Positions 34,198-44,550 of a stretch of DNA of 64,000 nt are shown piece by piece. The notes under the pieces are model-generated. The model did not search any database. It had not been told where the DNA came from and saw only the letters and a program-made list of their open reading frames with translations. This DNA comes from Falsiroseomonas ponticola (GTDB lineage: Bacteria; Pseudomonadota; Alphaproteobacteria; Acetobacterales; Acetobacteraceae): positions 248,001 to 312,000 of the forward strand of contig NZ_JAERQN010000006.1 of NCBI RefSeq assembly GCF_016805305.1. Direction: 5' to 3'. Every line of letters begins with the position of its first letter. Position 1 is the stretch's first letter. Position numbers and translations under genes: made by a program.

Positions 34198-35409
34198 ATG
34201 CGGAGACGGGCGGTGCCGGGCGATATCGAGGACAAGGTCGGCGCTTTCGTGCCGGGACCCCGCTTGGAGATCGCGGGGGCGGCGGCGGGGCCCCTCGCCG
34301 GGCTCGGCTTCGCGGTCAAGGACCTGTTCGATGTCGCCGGCGCCGGCACCGGCTACGGCAACCCCGACTGGGCGCGCACCCATGCGCCCGCCGCCGCCAC
34401 CGCGCCCGTCGTCCTCTCCCTGCTCCAGGCCGGCGCCAGCCTGCGCGGCAAGACCAAGACGGTCGAGCTGGCCTATGGGCTGACGGGGGAGAATGTCTGG
34501 CAGGGCACGCCCATCAACCCCGCGGCGCCGGACCGCTTCCCGGGCGGGTCCTCCTGCGGCTCCGCCGCCGCCACCGCGGCCGGCCTCGTCGATTTCGCGC
34601 TGGGGTCGGATACCGGCGGCTCCGTCCGCATCCCCGCCAGCTATTGCGGCCTGTTCGGCATCCGCCCCTCCTGGGGTGCCGTGAACCTGACGGGCGCCTG
34701 CCCCCTCGGCCCCAGCTTCGACACCGCCGGCTGGTTCGCCGCCCGCGCCTCCATCCTCCGGCGCGTGGGCGACGTGCTGCTGCCCGGCGGTGGCGAAGGC
34801 GCGCTCGGCCCGCTGCTGAAGGTGCAGGAAGCCTGGGTCAACGCCGTGCCGCAGACCGCGACGGCGCTGGTCCCGGCGCTGGCGGGGGCGGAAAAGGTGC
34901 TCGGCCCGGCGCTGTCCATCCATGTCGCGCCGGAAAGCCTCGACCAGCTCTTCGAGCATTTCCGCGCCGCCCAGGCGGAGGAAGCCTGGGCCAGCCTCGG
35001 GTCGTGGATCGAGGCGGTGAAGCCCGCCTTCGGCCCCGGCGTCGGCGAACGCTTCGCCGCCGCCAAGGCGACGGACCCCGCCCGCGCCGCCGCCGCCCGC
35101 GCCTTCCGCGACGCCTTCCGCACCCGCATCCGCGCCCTGCTGGCCGGCGGCGCGGTGCTGGCCTACCCCACCTCCCCCATCCCCGCCCCGCACCTGACCG
35201 CCAGCGCCGACTCCCAGCAGGCGATCCGCGAACGCACCATGGGCGTCACCGCCATCGCCGGCCTGGCCGGGCTGTGCGAGGTGACGATCCCCGCGGCGAA
35301 GGTGGATGGCGCGCCGGTCGGCCTTTCCCTCGCCGCCGCGCCGGGGCGGGACCGCGCCCTGCTGGCGGTGGCGGAGAGGGTGGCGGCGGCGCTGCACCTG
35401 CCCGTCTGA
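34198..35409 (+). CDS. Amidase signature family protein
   Basis: A 403-residue amidase. The Ser-cisSer-Lys triad can be read as Lys41 (FAVKDLFDV), Ser118 (FPGGSSCGSAAATAAG) and Ser142 (LGSDTGGSVRIPAS). It is shorter than GatA (about 490) and lacks the GatA C-terminus, so it is a free-standing amide hydrolase (AtzF/AMI1-like) acting on an unknown small amide. The ATG at 34198 gives a short MRRR leader; a GTG at codon 6 is possible. Confidence 0.9.
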   Translation: MRRRAVPGDIEDKVGAFVPGPRLEIAGAAAGPLAGLGFAVKDLFDVAGAGTGYGNPDWARTHAPAAATAPVVLSLLQAGASLRGKTKTVELAYGLTGENVWQGTPINPAAPDRFPGGSSCGSAAATAAGLVDFALGSDTGGSVRIPASYCGLFGIRPSWGAVNLTGACPLGPSFDTAGWFAARASILRRVGDVLLPGGGEGALGPLLKVQEAWVNAVPQTATALVPALAGAEKVLGPALSIHVAPESLDQLFEHFRAAQAEEAWASLGSWIEAVKPAFGPGVGERFAAAKATDPARAAAARAFRDAFRTRIRALLAGGAVLAYPTSPIPAPHLTASADSQQAIRERTMGVTAIAGLAGLCEVTIPAAKVDGAPVGLSLAAAPGRDRALLAVAERVAAALHLPV

Positions 35410-35430
35410 ACCGGCATGCCTGCGCGGCTT

Positions 35431-35450
35431 GCCCCGGCCCGGGCCGGGGC
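35431..35450. terminator. Amidase terminator palindrome
   Basis: GCCCCGGCCCGGGCCGGGGC is a perfect 20-bp palindrome 22 nt after the amidase stop. It would fold into a very stable stem; no T-tract. Confidence 0.55.
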
Positions 35451-35493
35451 CTAATCCCCCCGTACCTTCTCGCCAGGGATAAGCCGCGACGCC

Positions 35494-36012
35494 ATGCTGA
35501 TCCGTGACGCCAGGCCTGCCGATGTGCCGGCCATCACCGCCATCTACGCGCACCACGTCGCCGTCGGCACCGGGACCTTCGAGGAGGAGCCGCCGGGCGA
35601 GGCCGACATGGCCGCGCGCATGGCGAAGGTGCAGGGCGCGGGCTGGGCCTGGCTGGTGGCGGAGCTGGACGGCACCGTCATGGGCTACGCCTATTTCAAC
35701 CAGTTCCGCGACCGCTCCGCCTACCGCTTCGCCGCCGAGGATTCGATCTATGTCCGCGACGACGTGCGCGGCCAGGGCGTGGGCAAGGCGCTGGTGGAGG
35801 CGCTGCTGGCCCGCGCCACCGAATGCGGCTTCCGCCAGATGTTCGCCGTGATCGGCGATTCCGAGAATGTCGGCTCCATCGGCCTGCATGTCTCGCTGGG
35901 CTTCCGCCAGGCGGGCGTGCTGAAGGCGGCCGGGCTGAAGTTCGGCCGCTGGGTCGATGTCGTCTTCATGCAGCGCGCGCTTGGCGAGGGCGACCGCACC
36001 ACCCCCGCCTGA
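35494..36012 (+). CDS. Phosphinothricin acetyltransferase-like GNAT protein
   Basis: A 172-residue GNAT enzyme that opens IRDARPADVPAITAIYAHHV, has GTGTFEEEPP, the acetyl-CoA loop VRDDVRGQGVGKALV, and IGDSENVGSIGLHVSLGFRQ. These are the hallmarks of the PAT/YncA group, which acetylate phosphinothricin, methionine sulfone or related amino acid analogues. The natural substrate here is not known. It is convergent with the small membrane gene, 27 nt apart. Confidence 0.9.
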   Translation: MLIRDARPADVPAITAIYAHHVAVGTGTFEEEPPGEADMAARMAKVQGAGWAWLVAELDGTVMGYAYFNQFRDRSAYRFAAEDSIYVRDDVRGQGVGKALVEALLARATECGFRQMFAVIGDSENVGSIGLHVSLGFRQAGVLKAAGLKFGRWVDVVFMQRALGEGDRTTPA

Positions 36013-36039
36013 CGCCCTGCCCTCGGGGCAGCCGCGCCG

Positions 36040-36423
36040 CTACCGCAGCGCGTGCACCAGCAGGACCAGCCCGTCCAGCAGCCACAGCGCCAGCGCCAGC
36101 GCCGCCACGCGTTCCGCGTGCCAGATCAGGCGTTGGCGCATGACGGCGGCGATCACCTCGCCCCGCCGGTGGTCGGGCAGCTCATCCGCCACCCGGTGCC
36201 CCGCCGCCAGCGCCCACAGCTCGCTGTGCCGCATGTTGCGGCGCGGCGCGCGATGCGCCTGGATCAGCAGGCCGAGCAGCGTGGCCGCCGCCGCCCAGGC
36301 GCCCATCCGCAGCGCCAGCGCCAGGTCGAAGGACAGCGACAGCATCAGCGTCGCCGCCGCCAGCCCGGCAAAGCCGAGCGCCCTGCGGATGACGTAGTCG
36401 GCCAATGCGCTGAGCTGTTCCAT
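36040..36423 (-). CDS. Hypothetical membrane protein (127 aa)
   Basis: Not recognised. A 127-residue protein with three hydrophobic stretches: FAGLAAATLMLSLSFDLALA, WAAAATLLGLLIQA and VAALALALWLLDGLVLLV at the C-terminus. A polar RAPRRNMRHSELWALAAGHR loop lies between the second and third. ATG 36423 has GGGGAG upstream; the longer frame is not favoured. No operon partner is close. Confidence 0.7.
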   Translation of the reverse strand: MEQLSALADYVIRRALGFAGLAAATLMLSLSFDLALALRMGAWAAAATLLGLLIQAHRAPRRNMRHSELWALAAGHRVADELPDHRRGEVIAAVMRQRLIWHAERVAALALALWLLDGLVLLVHALR

Positions 36424-36565
36424 GCTGCGATGCTCCCCACCGGGCGATCTTGCCATGCGGTGGGCACCGGCCGTCCAGAACGAATCGCGCCAATGCCCGC
36501 CGCCGGGCAGCCATCCTGCCGCCCGCCGCCACTCTGGCCGGCGCGCACTGCCAAAGCGTGAACCG

Positions 36566-38137
<1,572 letters not shown>

Positions 38138-38143
38138 GGGGGG

Positions 38144-38563
38144 CTAGGCGGAACCGGGCGGGTTGTCGGCCAGCGCGGCCAGCTCGGCCAGCGCGGCGCG
38201 CGCCTCATGCTGCACATGCAGCGCGATGGTGCGGGGATCGACCTGCGCGCGATGATCCATGCCGAGCCGCGCGACATGTTCCAGCCGCCGCGCGCCCACC
38301 GCCGCCGCGGCGCCCGCCAGGCTGTGCGCGGCGCGGCGATAGCCATCCTGGTCGCCGCTGGCGACCGCGGCTTCCAGCTGCCGCGCCAGGCGGCCGAGGT
38401 CTTCCTCGAAGGTCCGCACGATGCGCACGAAATCCTCGAGCGGCAGTTCGGATGCCAGCTGGCCGGCAATGTCGGGGTCGATCGCGCTCACCTCGAACCT
38501 GTGGCACTCCGCGACGAGGCGGTCAACGACCTGCATGGCCGGGAAGGCGATGGCGCCCTGCAT
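38144..38563 (-). CDS. Hpt phosphotransfer protein
   Basis: A 139-residue histidine phosphotransfer protein. The phospho-accepting His80 lies in YRRAAHSLAGAAAAVGARRL, the standard Hpt helix motif (HxLKGxAxxxGA), with the preceding LEDFVRIVRTFEEDLGRLAR helix. It would pass phosphate from a hybrid kinase encoded elsewhere to the downstream sigma-54 regulator. ATG 38563 has GGGGG 8 nt upstream; GTG 38569, in a GTGA overlap with the glycosyltransferase stop, is the alternative. Confidence 0.85.
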   Translation of the reverse strand: MQGAIAFPAMQVVDRLVAECHRFEVSAIDPDIAGQLASELPLEDFVRIVRTFEEDLGRLARQLEAAVASGDQDGYRRAAHSLAGAAAAVGARRLEHVARLGMDHRAQVDPRTIALHVQHEARAALAELAALADNPPGSA

Positions 38564-38565
38564 GG

Positions 38566-39522
38566 TCACGACCCCCGCGCTTCCAGCGCCGGCTGGCGGC
38601 CGCGCGCGCGGAACAGGTCCCAGGCGCCGGCGCGCGTGGCATCCCGCCGCGGCTGGCTGGCGAAGGCCGAAAGCCGCAGCAGCGCCGCCTGCACCCGCCG
38701 GCCCGCCAGCGCCGCGCCATCCGCATCCAGCGCCAGCTGGTTGCTGCGGCAGGCCCGCGGCGCATCCTCGTCCAGCAGCCGCGCGGGGGCGGCATAGGCT
38801 TCCGCCACCTGGCGGCGGGATGCGCGGCGCATCAGCGCCTCATGCCCATCCGGGTCCACCACCCGCACCAGCTTGTCCGACAGCGCCTGGGGCAGGCAGC
38901 CCACCGGGCCGCAGGCGGCCAGGTGCAGCCACAGATCCCAATCCTCCGCCCGGCGGAGCTGTTCGTTGAAGCCGCCCACCGCGCGCAGCAGCGCCGTGCT
39001 GGCCATGACGGTGGAGGTCGCGACCACCGGCTCCGCATAGATCTGCGCCTGCGCGTCGCGGTCCAGCACGAAGCCTTCCCGCCGCATGGCGTGGCGGGCG
39101 GCGAAGGCGGCGCAACGGGCCAGGCCCCCGGCCAGGCTCGCGCCATCCTCCGCGAAGCGGCGATGATCGGTGAAGGAGAAGGCGAGGTCCGGATACAGCC
39201 GGTGCATCTCCAGCTGCGCCGCCAGCTTGCCCCGGCGCCAGCGGTCATCCGCATCCAGGAAGGCCACCAGCGGCGCCTGCGCGGCCGCGATCCCCGTGTT
39301 GCGCGCCGCGGCCGGCCCCTCCCCGGCCGAGACCAGCGGCCGGATGCGCCGGTCGGACCGCGCGATGCCGCGCAGATAGTCCGCCGTGCCATCCGTCGAT
39401 CCGTCATCGACCACGAGGATCTCGATATCCGCCCGCCCGCCGATGGAGGCGATGGCGCCGGGCAGCCAGCGGATCGCGTTGCGGGCGGGGATGATGACGC
39501 TGAGCCTGGGGGTTACGGACAC
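38566..39522 (-). CDS. Family 2 glycosyltransferase
   Basis: A 318-residue GT-A enzyme. SVIIPARNAIRWLPGAIASI, VVDDGSTDGTADYL, LVAFLDADDRWRRGK (the DxD metal site) and AEDWDLWLHL (the catalytic-base region) are all in place. No membrane helices, so it works in the cytoplasm on a surface polysaccharide or glycolipid. It is the first gene of the operon with Hpt and the sigma-54 regulator, which links glycan synthesis to that phosphorelay by context only. Confidence 0.92.
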   Translation of the reverse strand: MSVTPRLSVIIPARNAIRWLPGAIASIGGRADIEILVVDDGSTDGTADYLRGIARSDRRIRPLVSAGEGPAAARNTGIAAAQAPLVAFLDADDRWRRGKLAAQLEMHRLYPDLAFSFTDHRRFAEDGASLAGGLARCAAFAARHAMRREGFVLDRDAQAQIYAEPVVATSTVMASTALLRAVGGFNEQLRRAEDWDLWLHLAACGPVGCLPQALSDKLVRVVDPDGHEALMRRASRRQVAEAYAAPARLLDEDAPRACRSNQLALDADGAALAGRRVQAALLRLSAFASQPRRDATRAGAWDLFRARGRQPALEARGS

Positions 39523-39827
39523 GGGCGCCTCTCGAACTGCATCGGGCGGTCCGGGAGGGGGCCGCCTGCAGGGAGGGAGTGCAGGGGGCGTGCCGGAGGG
39601 TTGCGTTGCAGAATGCGAGTGGCCCGGGGGGAGCGCTGCTCCCCCCGATACCCCCCTCGCCAGGGTCCAGGGGGACCCTGGACCGCCGGATTTTGGTGCC
39701 AGATCAATCTGATGGCGGTTCGGCGCTGGTTGAAGGGGCCTTGGGAAGGCAGCGCCTTCCCCAGCGGCACGCCTCCTGCAACGCCCCGCCCGGCGCAGCC
39801 CCCCACCGCGCCCGAGGAGTCCGAACC
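39523..39827. repeat. Intergenic stretch with dispersed palindrome, copy C
   Basis: This 305-bp gap between divergent glycosyltransferase genes holds no supported gene. At 39625-39647 CGGGGGGAGC pairs with GCTCCCCCCG, and at 39660-39681 CCAGGGTCC pairs with GGACCCTGG, as in copies A and B. A further stem GGGAAGGC / GCCTTCCC lies at 39743-39761. GAGGAG before 39828 is the ribosome binding site of the next gene. Confidence 0.7.
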
Positions 39828-40943
39828 ATGCCGTTCGACGCCATGCCCGAGGGCCCCACCACCGCCCCCGCCCCCCTGCTCTACGTCCTGCCCGCGAAAT
39901 GCGAGGCCGCCGCCGAGATCGCCAGCCTCCGCCGCCTCGGCCTGACCGTCATCCCCTTCCTGGCGGGGGAGGAAGCCATGCCCGCGCCCCTGCCGCGCAA
40001 CCCCCTCGCCCTGGCCCGGGCCACCAGGCTGGCCTTCGCCAGCGGCGACCTGCCGGCGCGGGACGCGCTGCGCCAGGGTGCGCGCATCGCCGCGGCCTTC
40101 CAGGCCTGGGGCTGCGGCGCCATCCATGTCGCCGCCGGCGATGCCGCCGCCACCGCCGCGCTGGTGGGCGCCAGGCTCGCCGGCGCGCCGGTCTCCCTGG
40201 CCCCCGCGGCGCTGGATGCGCCGGGCCTCGGGGCGAAGCTGCGCTCGGCGGACCTCCTCTTCGCCACCGGGGCGGCGATGGCCGACCAGTGCCGCGCCCT
40301 GGCGCCCGCCACGCCGCTCCGCCTGCTGCCGCCCGCCATCGCCTGCACCACGCCCTGGGCGGCGGGCGGGGCCGCGGCCCCGGATCGCAACGGCCGCCTG
40401 CTCTGCCTGGACCCGATGCGGGGCGGGGCCGGGGTGCCGATGCTGCTCGCGGCCCTGGCCAGCCTGCCGCCCGGCCTGCGGCCGGTGGTGGACCTGATCG
40501 GCAGCGGCCCGTTCTTCGATGCCTGGCGGGCGGAGGCGCTGGAACGCGGCGTCTCCGACCAGGCGCGCTTCCTCGGCGCGCGGGGCCCGGATTGGCTGGC
40601 GGCGGAGGCGCCGCGCTACCTCGGCTTCGTCGCCGCGGAGGGGTCGGTGGAGGATGCGCTGCGGGCCATGGCGCTGCGGCTTCCCGTCATCGGCCCCGCC
40701 ACGGCGGGGATGCGGGAGGTGGTGGCCCCGGATGCCGGCCACCTGGTGCCGCCCGGCGATGCACGGGCCCTGGCGCGGGCGCTGCGCTGGCTGGCGATCC
40801 TGCCGGATGACCAGCGCCGCCTGATGGGCGAAGCCGGGCGGGACCGCGTGCTGGGCGGCCACACCATGGCGACGCGCGCCGCGGCGCTGGCCCAGGGCCT
40901 GGCGCCGCTGCTGGCGGGATCGGCGGCGCGGCTGGCCGCCTGA
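39828..40943 (+). CDS. Family 1/4-type glycosyltransferase
   Basis: A 371-residue GT-B-like protein. The N-terminal half is poorly conserved. The C-terminal Rossmann half has LLCLDPMRGGAGVPMLLAAL, VVDLIGSGPFFDAWRAEAL, a YLGFVAAEGSVEDALRAMAL region in place of the usual EGFG loop, and LPVIGPATAGMREVVAPDAG, typical of the family. It probably adds a sugar to a surface glycan. The first 12 residues are variable. The donor is unknown. Confidence 0.82.
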   Translation: MPFDAMPEGPTTAPAPLLYVLPAKCEAAAEIASLRRLGLTVIPFLAGEEAMPAPLPRNPLALARATRLAFASGDLPARDALRQGARIAAAFQAWGCGAIHVAAGDAAATAALVGARLAGAPVSLAPAALDAPGLGAKLRSADLLFATGAAMADQCRALAPATPLRLLPPAIACTTPWAAGGAAAPDRNGRLLCLDPMRGGAGVPMLLAALASLPPGLRPVVDLIGSGPFFDAWRAEALERGVSDQARFLGARGPDWLAAEAPRYLGFVAAEGSVEDALRAMALRLPVIGPATAGMREVVAPDAGHLVPPGDARALARALRWLAILPDDQRRLMGEAGRDRVLGGHTMATRAAALAQGLAPLLAGSAARLAA

Positions 40944-40945
40944 CC

Positions 40946-41620
40946 CTATTGCCGGGCGCCGAAGCGCAGCAGCATGGCGCGCAGCGGGTCGGAGCCCGGG
41001 TTATGGGCCTCCATCGCCATCACGATCTGCCGGGCCGAATACTCCCGCCCGTAATAGGCCCGCGCCGATTCCGGCCGGTAGGAGAGGACGGAGCCCGAGA
41101 GCGAGATGCCCGCGAAAAGGCCGCGGGACCGCGCCACGGCCACGATATCCGCCCCCGCCGCCGCCGTGGTGCTGCCCTGGATGCCGCCGCCGATCGTCGC
41201 CAGCGCGACGGAAGCGTCGGCGCCGATCTTGAACTGGCTGTCCATCACGGCGCCGAGGCCGCGATCCGTCATGATCATCATGATGACCATGGCGTCCTGC
41301 ACGCCGATCTGCAGCCCGACGCTGCCCGACCCCACCGTGTAGAAGGCGGGCGAGGACCAGGAGCCGGCGCCATCGCGCCCCACCAGCACGCAGGACCCGC
41401 CCTCTCCGCCGAGGATGAAGCCGGCGCGGAACAGCCGGGGGCAGACCATCACGGCGCGGGACCGGCGCAGGAAGTTCAGGGCATCCGCCGTGTTCTCCCC
41501 GGTGGACATCAGCTCCTGGACCGCGAGCGTCGCGCGATCGACCAGGGCCTGCTCCTCCTGCTGCGCGGCCGCGGGCAGCGCGATGAGCAGGCTGAGTGCC
41601 ACGATGATGCCACGGAGCAT
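40946..41620 (-). CDS. SYLF-domain (Ysc84-like) lipid-binding protein
   Basis: A 224-residue exported protein. It has a cleavable signal (MLRGIIVALSLLIALPAAAQ) and a SYLF/Ysc84 domain: AVMVCPRLFRAGFILGGEGG, WSSPAFYTVGSGSVGLQIGV, MVIMMIMTDRGLGAVMDSQF and SRGLFAGISLSGSVL. Relatives bind phosphoinositides or other lipids; the bacterial role is unclear. It has a near-perfect Shine-Dalgarno (AGGAGG) and a short palindrome just upstream. Convergent with the glycosyltransferase, 2 nt apart. Confidence 0.92.
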   Translation of the reverse strand: MLRGIIVALSLLIALPAAAQQEEQALVDRATLAVQELMSTGENTADALNFLRRSRAVMVCPRLFRAGFILGGEGGSCVLVGRDGAGSWSSPAFYTVGSGSVGLQIGVQDAMVIMMIMTDRGLGAVMDSQFKIGADASVALATIGGGIQGSTTAAAGADIVAVARSRGLFAGISLSGSVLSYRPESARAYYGREYSARQIVMAMEAHNPGSDPLRAMLLRFGARQ

Positions 41621-41634
41621 GAACGACCTCCTGC

Positions 41635-41649
41635 AACCCTATGAGGGTT
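41635..41649. promoter_or_regulatory. Palindrome upstream of the SYLF gene
   Basis: AACCCT-ATG-AGGGTT, perfect 6-bp arms, 15 nt before the SYLF start codon and overlapping the edge of its ribosome binding site. It could be a small operator or an mRNA hairpin. Confidence 0.35.
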
Positions 41650-41747
41650 CAGCTTCTACCCGTCCGCGACTCGGGTGTCCAAGGGCAAGCTGTGGCGGCC
41701 CGAGGGTGTTTTGATGGCGGGGGCCAAGCCGCCGCGGGCGTGAGCAG

Positions 41748-42380
41748 CTACGCTGCCACGGGCGTGAACGGCTCCTCGTTCACCGCCGCCACCCGCCACG
41801 CCTCCCCCTGCTTCTCCAGCCGGGTCAGGGACAGGTTCTTGATGGAGAAGATCAGCGCCTGGTGCGGCGTCAGCCCCATGGCATGGGCGATGGAGGCGCG
41901 GATCGACCCGCCATGCGCGACGATCACGATATCGCCGCCCGGCGTCTCCGCCGCCAGCCGCTCCAGCACCGGCGCCACGCGCTCCACCATCTCGGCGAAG
42001 GATTCGCCGCCGGGCGGCTTCTCCTCCGCCGCATGCGGCCAGAAGGGGTGGGGCTTGTGGCGGATCTTCTCCGCGAAGGCCTCATGCGACAGCCCCTGCC
42101 ATTCGCCGAGGTGCTGTTCCGCCAGGTCCGGCTCCGTCTGCAAGGGCGCTTCCGGGTAGCCGGCGGCGAAGATCGCGGCGGCGGTGGCGCGGGTGCGGGA
42201 CAGGTTCGTCACCACCCAGCGCGCCCCCACGGGCAGCCGCGCCGCCAGCCAGCGATAGGACAGCGCCTCCTGCCGCAGGGCCAGGTCGCAGAGCGCGACA
42301 TCCATGCTGCCATAGATCAGCGCGCGGGCCGAAGGCTCGACCAGCGCATGCCGGACGAGGAAGATGCGGGTGTTCGTCAC
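41748..42380 (-). CDS. Histidine phosphatase family protein
   Basis: A 210-residue member of the phosphoglycerate mutase-like branch. The active-site motif is LVRHALVEP (RHA instead of the common RHG), with the second His in IVAHGGSIRA and the supporting NLSRTRATA. It shows similarity to CobC/PhoE-type phosphatases; the position after the GH1 gene suggests sugar-phosphate metabolism, but this is only context. Cytoplasmic. Substrate unknown. Confidence 0.85.
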   Translation of the reverse strand: MTNTRIFLVRHALVEPSARALIYGSMDVALCDLALRQEALSYRWLAARLPVGARWVVTNLSRTRATAAAIFAAGYPEAPLQTEPDLAEQHLGEWQGLSHEAFAEKIRHKPHPFWPHAAEEKPPGGESFAEMVERVAPVLERLAAETPGGDIVIVAHGGSIRASIAHAMGLTPHQALIFSIKNLSLTRLEKQGEAWRVAAVNEEPFTPVAA

Positions 42381-42422
42381 GGCGCCGGGTCTAGCGCCGC
42401 GGCCGGCGCGCCGGAAGGCCCC

Positions 42423-43709
42423 TTACCGCGCGCGCCGCCGCGCCTGCCCCACCCAATAGGCCTCCGGCAGCCCGTCCACCTGGTGCGCGCTCGGCATCAC
42501 CACCGGCACCTGGAGGCAGAGCGACTGCGCCGGCAGCACGTCCCGCCACTGCTCCACCAGCCGCTTGAAGGCGCGGCCCACGGGGCGGATCTTCCGGTCG
42601 AGGTCATAGAGCCCGACGGGATCGACATGCCCGTTCTCCTCCCGCAGCGCGGTGTTCCAGTCCACCTGGTCGGTCAGCGAATACCAGGTGAAGCCCACCA
42701 CCGGCACGCCGTCATTCCGCACGCGCAGCACATTGGCCCATTGCTTCCACAGCCAGCGTTCCGCCTCGCCATCGCCCTCGTCGCGGATGTTGGTCTCGGT
42801 GTGCATCACCGGCAGCGCGTAGCGGTCATGGTACTGGTGCGTCAGCACCGCATAGCCGAAGACCTCGCCCGAGGCGCGCGTCGCGCCATCCGGCATCACC
42901 AGGTGCTCATTCGTCCAGTAGTAGTCGTTGCCCATGATGCAGTGGCGCTTCAGCGGGCTGTGGCTCAGAAAGAAATGGTACTCCTCCCGCGTCATGCCGT
43001 TGTCCATCAGGTATTCGTACATCCCGCTGTCGACGCGCCTTCCGTAGTTGAGGTCGAGCGACAGGAAGCGTTCCTGGTTGCGCATCTCCGCCGGCCCGAT
43101 GGCGGCGGGGCTTTCGGCGTGGAAATACTCCGTGCTCTCGGACTGGATGAAGATCGCGTCGGGCCGCACCGCGAGGATCGCGCGCATCGCCAGCACATTG
43201 GCGGCCACGATGTGCTTCAGCGCCGTGACGAAGCTGCGATCCGTCGCCAGCTGTTCGTTCCACCAGCCATAGCGCGCGGAGAAGAGCGCGCAGATGTACA
43301 TCTCATTCACCGGCGTATAGAGCTGCACCCAGGGAAAGCGCCGCGCGAAGGCGCCCGCGTAATCCGCGAAGAGGTTCGGGAAATCCGGATTCTGGAAATC
43401 CCCGATCCAGTCCGGCACGCCGAAATGGCAGAGATCGACGATCGGCACGATGTCGCGCCGGTGCAATTCGCCGAAGGTCTGGTCGGCGAAGTCCCAATCG
43501 TGCCGGCCCGGGCCGAGCAGCGTGGTGTGCAGCGGCGGGCCGTAGCGCAGGAAGGACAGCCCCATCTCCTGCACCAGCGCGAAATCCTCCCGCCACCGCG
43601 CGTAATGGCCGCAGCGCGCCATCTCATCCACCCGCACCGTGCCGCCCTTGATGCGGGGGATGCTGTTCTCGATGCCGGTGGCGAAGATGAAGGCGGGGGG
43701 CGTGCTCAT
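42423..43709 (-). CDS. Glycoside hydrolase family 1-like enzyme
   Basis: A 428-residue TIM-barrel enzyme of the GH1 type. FIFATGIENSIPRI is the N-terminal strand, YTPVNEMYICALF holds the acid/base Glu (usual TxNE), and LPVMHTETNIRDEG the nucleophile Glu (usual ENG region, here TET). LRYGPPLHTTLLGPGRHDWD fits the substrate cleft. The variant nucleophile motif places it away from classic beta-glucosidases. ATG 43709 begins the fold; the upstream frame is antisense to the ABC permease. No signal peptide. It lies just downstream of an ABC-2 exporter. Confidence 0.78.
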   Translation of the reverse strand: MSTPPAFIFATGIENSIPRIKGGTVRVDEMARCGHYARWREDFALVQEMGLSFLRYGPPLHTTLLGPGRHDWDFADQTFGELHRRDIVPIVDLCHFGVPDWIGDFQNPDFPNLFADYAGAFARRFPWVQLYTPVNEMYICALFSARYGWWNEQLATDRSFVTALKHIVAANVLAMRAILAVRPDAIFIQSESTEYFHAESPAAIGPAEMRNQERFLSLDLNYGRRVDSGMYEYLMDNGMTREEYHFFLSHSPLKRHCIMGNDYYWTNEHLVMPDGATRASGEVFGYAVLTHQYHDRYALPVMHTETNIRDEGDGEAERWLWKQWANVLRVRNDGVPVVGFTWYSLTDQVDWNTALREENGHVDPVGLYDLDRKIRPVGRAFKRLVEQWRDVLPAQSLCLQVPVVMPSAHQVDGLPEAYWVGQARRRAR

Positions 43710-43743
43710 CCAGGCGCAACGCCGCACCGCGCTTCCGGTTGAG

Positions 43744-44550
43744 TTATTCCCCGATGCTGAGCAGCGCGCCCCTCTCCCGCGCCGCCTGGAACTGCCGCAG
43801 GAACAGCGCGACCGCCCCCGCCAGCCACACCAGGTTGAGCCCGAAGGCCGCCGCCAGGTGGCCCCAGGCGATGGTGCCCTCCAGCAGCACGCCGCGCATG
43901 CCCTCGAACACATGCGCCGCCGGCACCATCAGCGCGATGGGCTGCAGCCAGCCCGGCAGGACGGAGACGGGGTAGAACACCGCGGCGAAGGGCGTCAGGC
44001 CGAACAGCACGGACCACGCCAGCGGCTCCGCCCCCGCGCCATGCCGCAGGATCAGCGCGGTGACGCCCAGCGCGACGGCCCAGCCCATCATCATCAGCCC
44101 CGCGAAGAACAGCACGATCACGGGCCCCACCGTCCACAGCCCGAAGCCGTACAGCACCCAGGCCAGCCCGATCGCCGGCAGCACGCCCGCCAGCATGCGC
44201 AGCACGCTCATCGCGACCAGCCCCGCCACCAGTTCCATCGGCCGCAAGGGGCTCACGAAGACATGGCCGAGGTTGCGGGACCACACCTCCTCCAGGAAGG
44301 AGATGGCGAAGCCCATCTGGCTGCGGATCGCGACCTCCCACAGCAGCACGCCGCCCAGCAGCACCCCCGCCGCGACGCTCGCGACGTTGTTCTGCACGCC
44401 GGCGAGGTAGGCCGTGACGAAGCCCCACACCACCATCTGCAGCACCGGCCAATAGGCCAGCTCCAGCAGCCGCGGCCAGGACCGGCGATAGAGCGCCAGG
44501 TGCCGGTACATCAGCCCCCAGACCCGCCGCGCGGAGGATGCCCCGCTCAT
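43744..44550 (-). CDS. ABC-2 type permease
   Basis: A 268-residue membrane protein with six hydrophobic helices. The N-terminal RHLALYRRSWPRLLELAYWP, the FLEEVWSRNLGHVFVSPLRP motif and the MVPAAHVFEGMRGVLLEG loop are typical of ABC-2 (polysaccharide or drug export) permeases. It starts in an ATGA overlap with the ATPase gene. The substrate is unknown; the adjacent glycoside hydrolase hints at a glycan or glycoside. Confidence 0.88.
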   Translation of the reverse strand: MSGASSARRVWGLMYRHLALYRRSWPRLLELAYWPVLQMVVWGFVTAYLAGVQNNVASVAAGVLLGGVLLWEVAIRSQMGFAISFLEEVWSRNLGHVFVSPLRPMELVAGLVAMSVLRMLAGVLPAIGLAWVLYGFGLWTVGPVIVLFFAGLMMMGWAVALGVTALILRHGAGAEPLAWSVLFGLTPFAAVFYPVSVLPGWLQPIALMVPAAHVFEGMRGVLLEGTIAWGHLAAAFGLNLVWLAGAVALFLRQFQAARERGALLSIGE

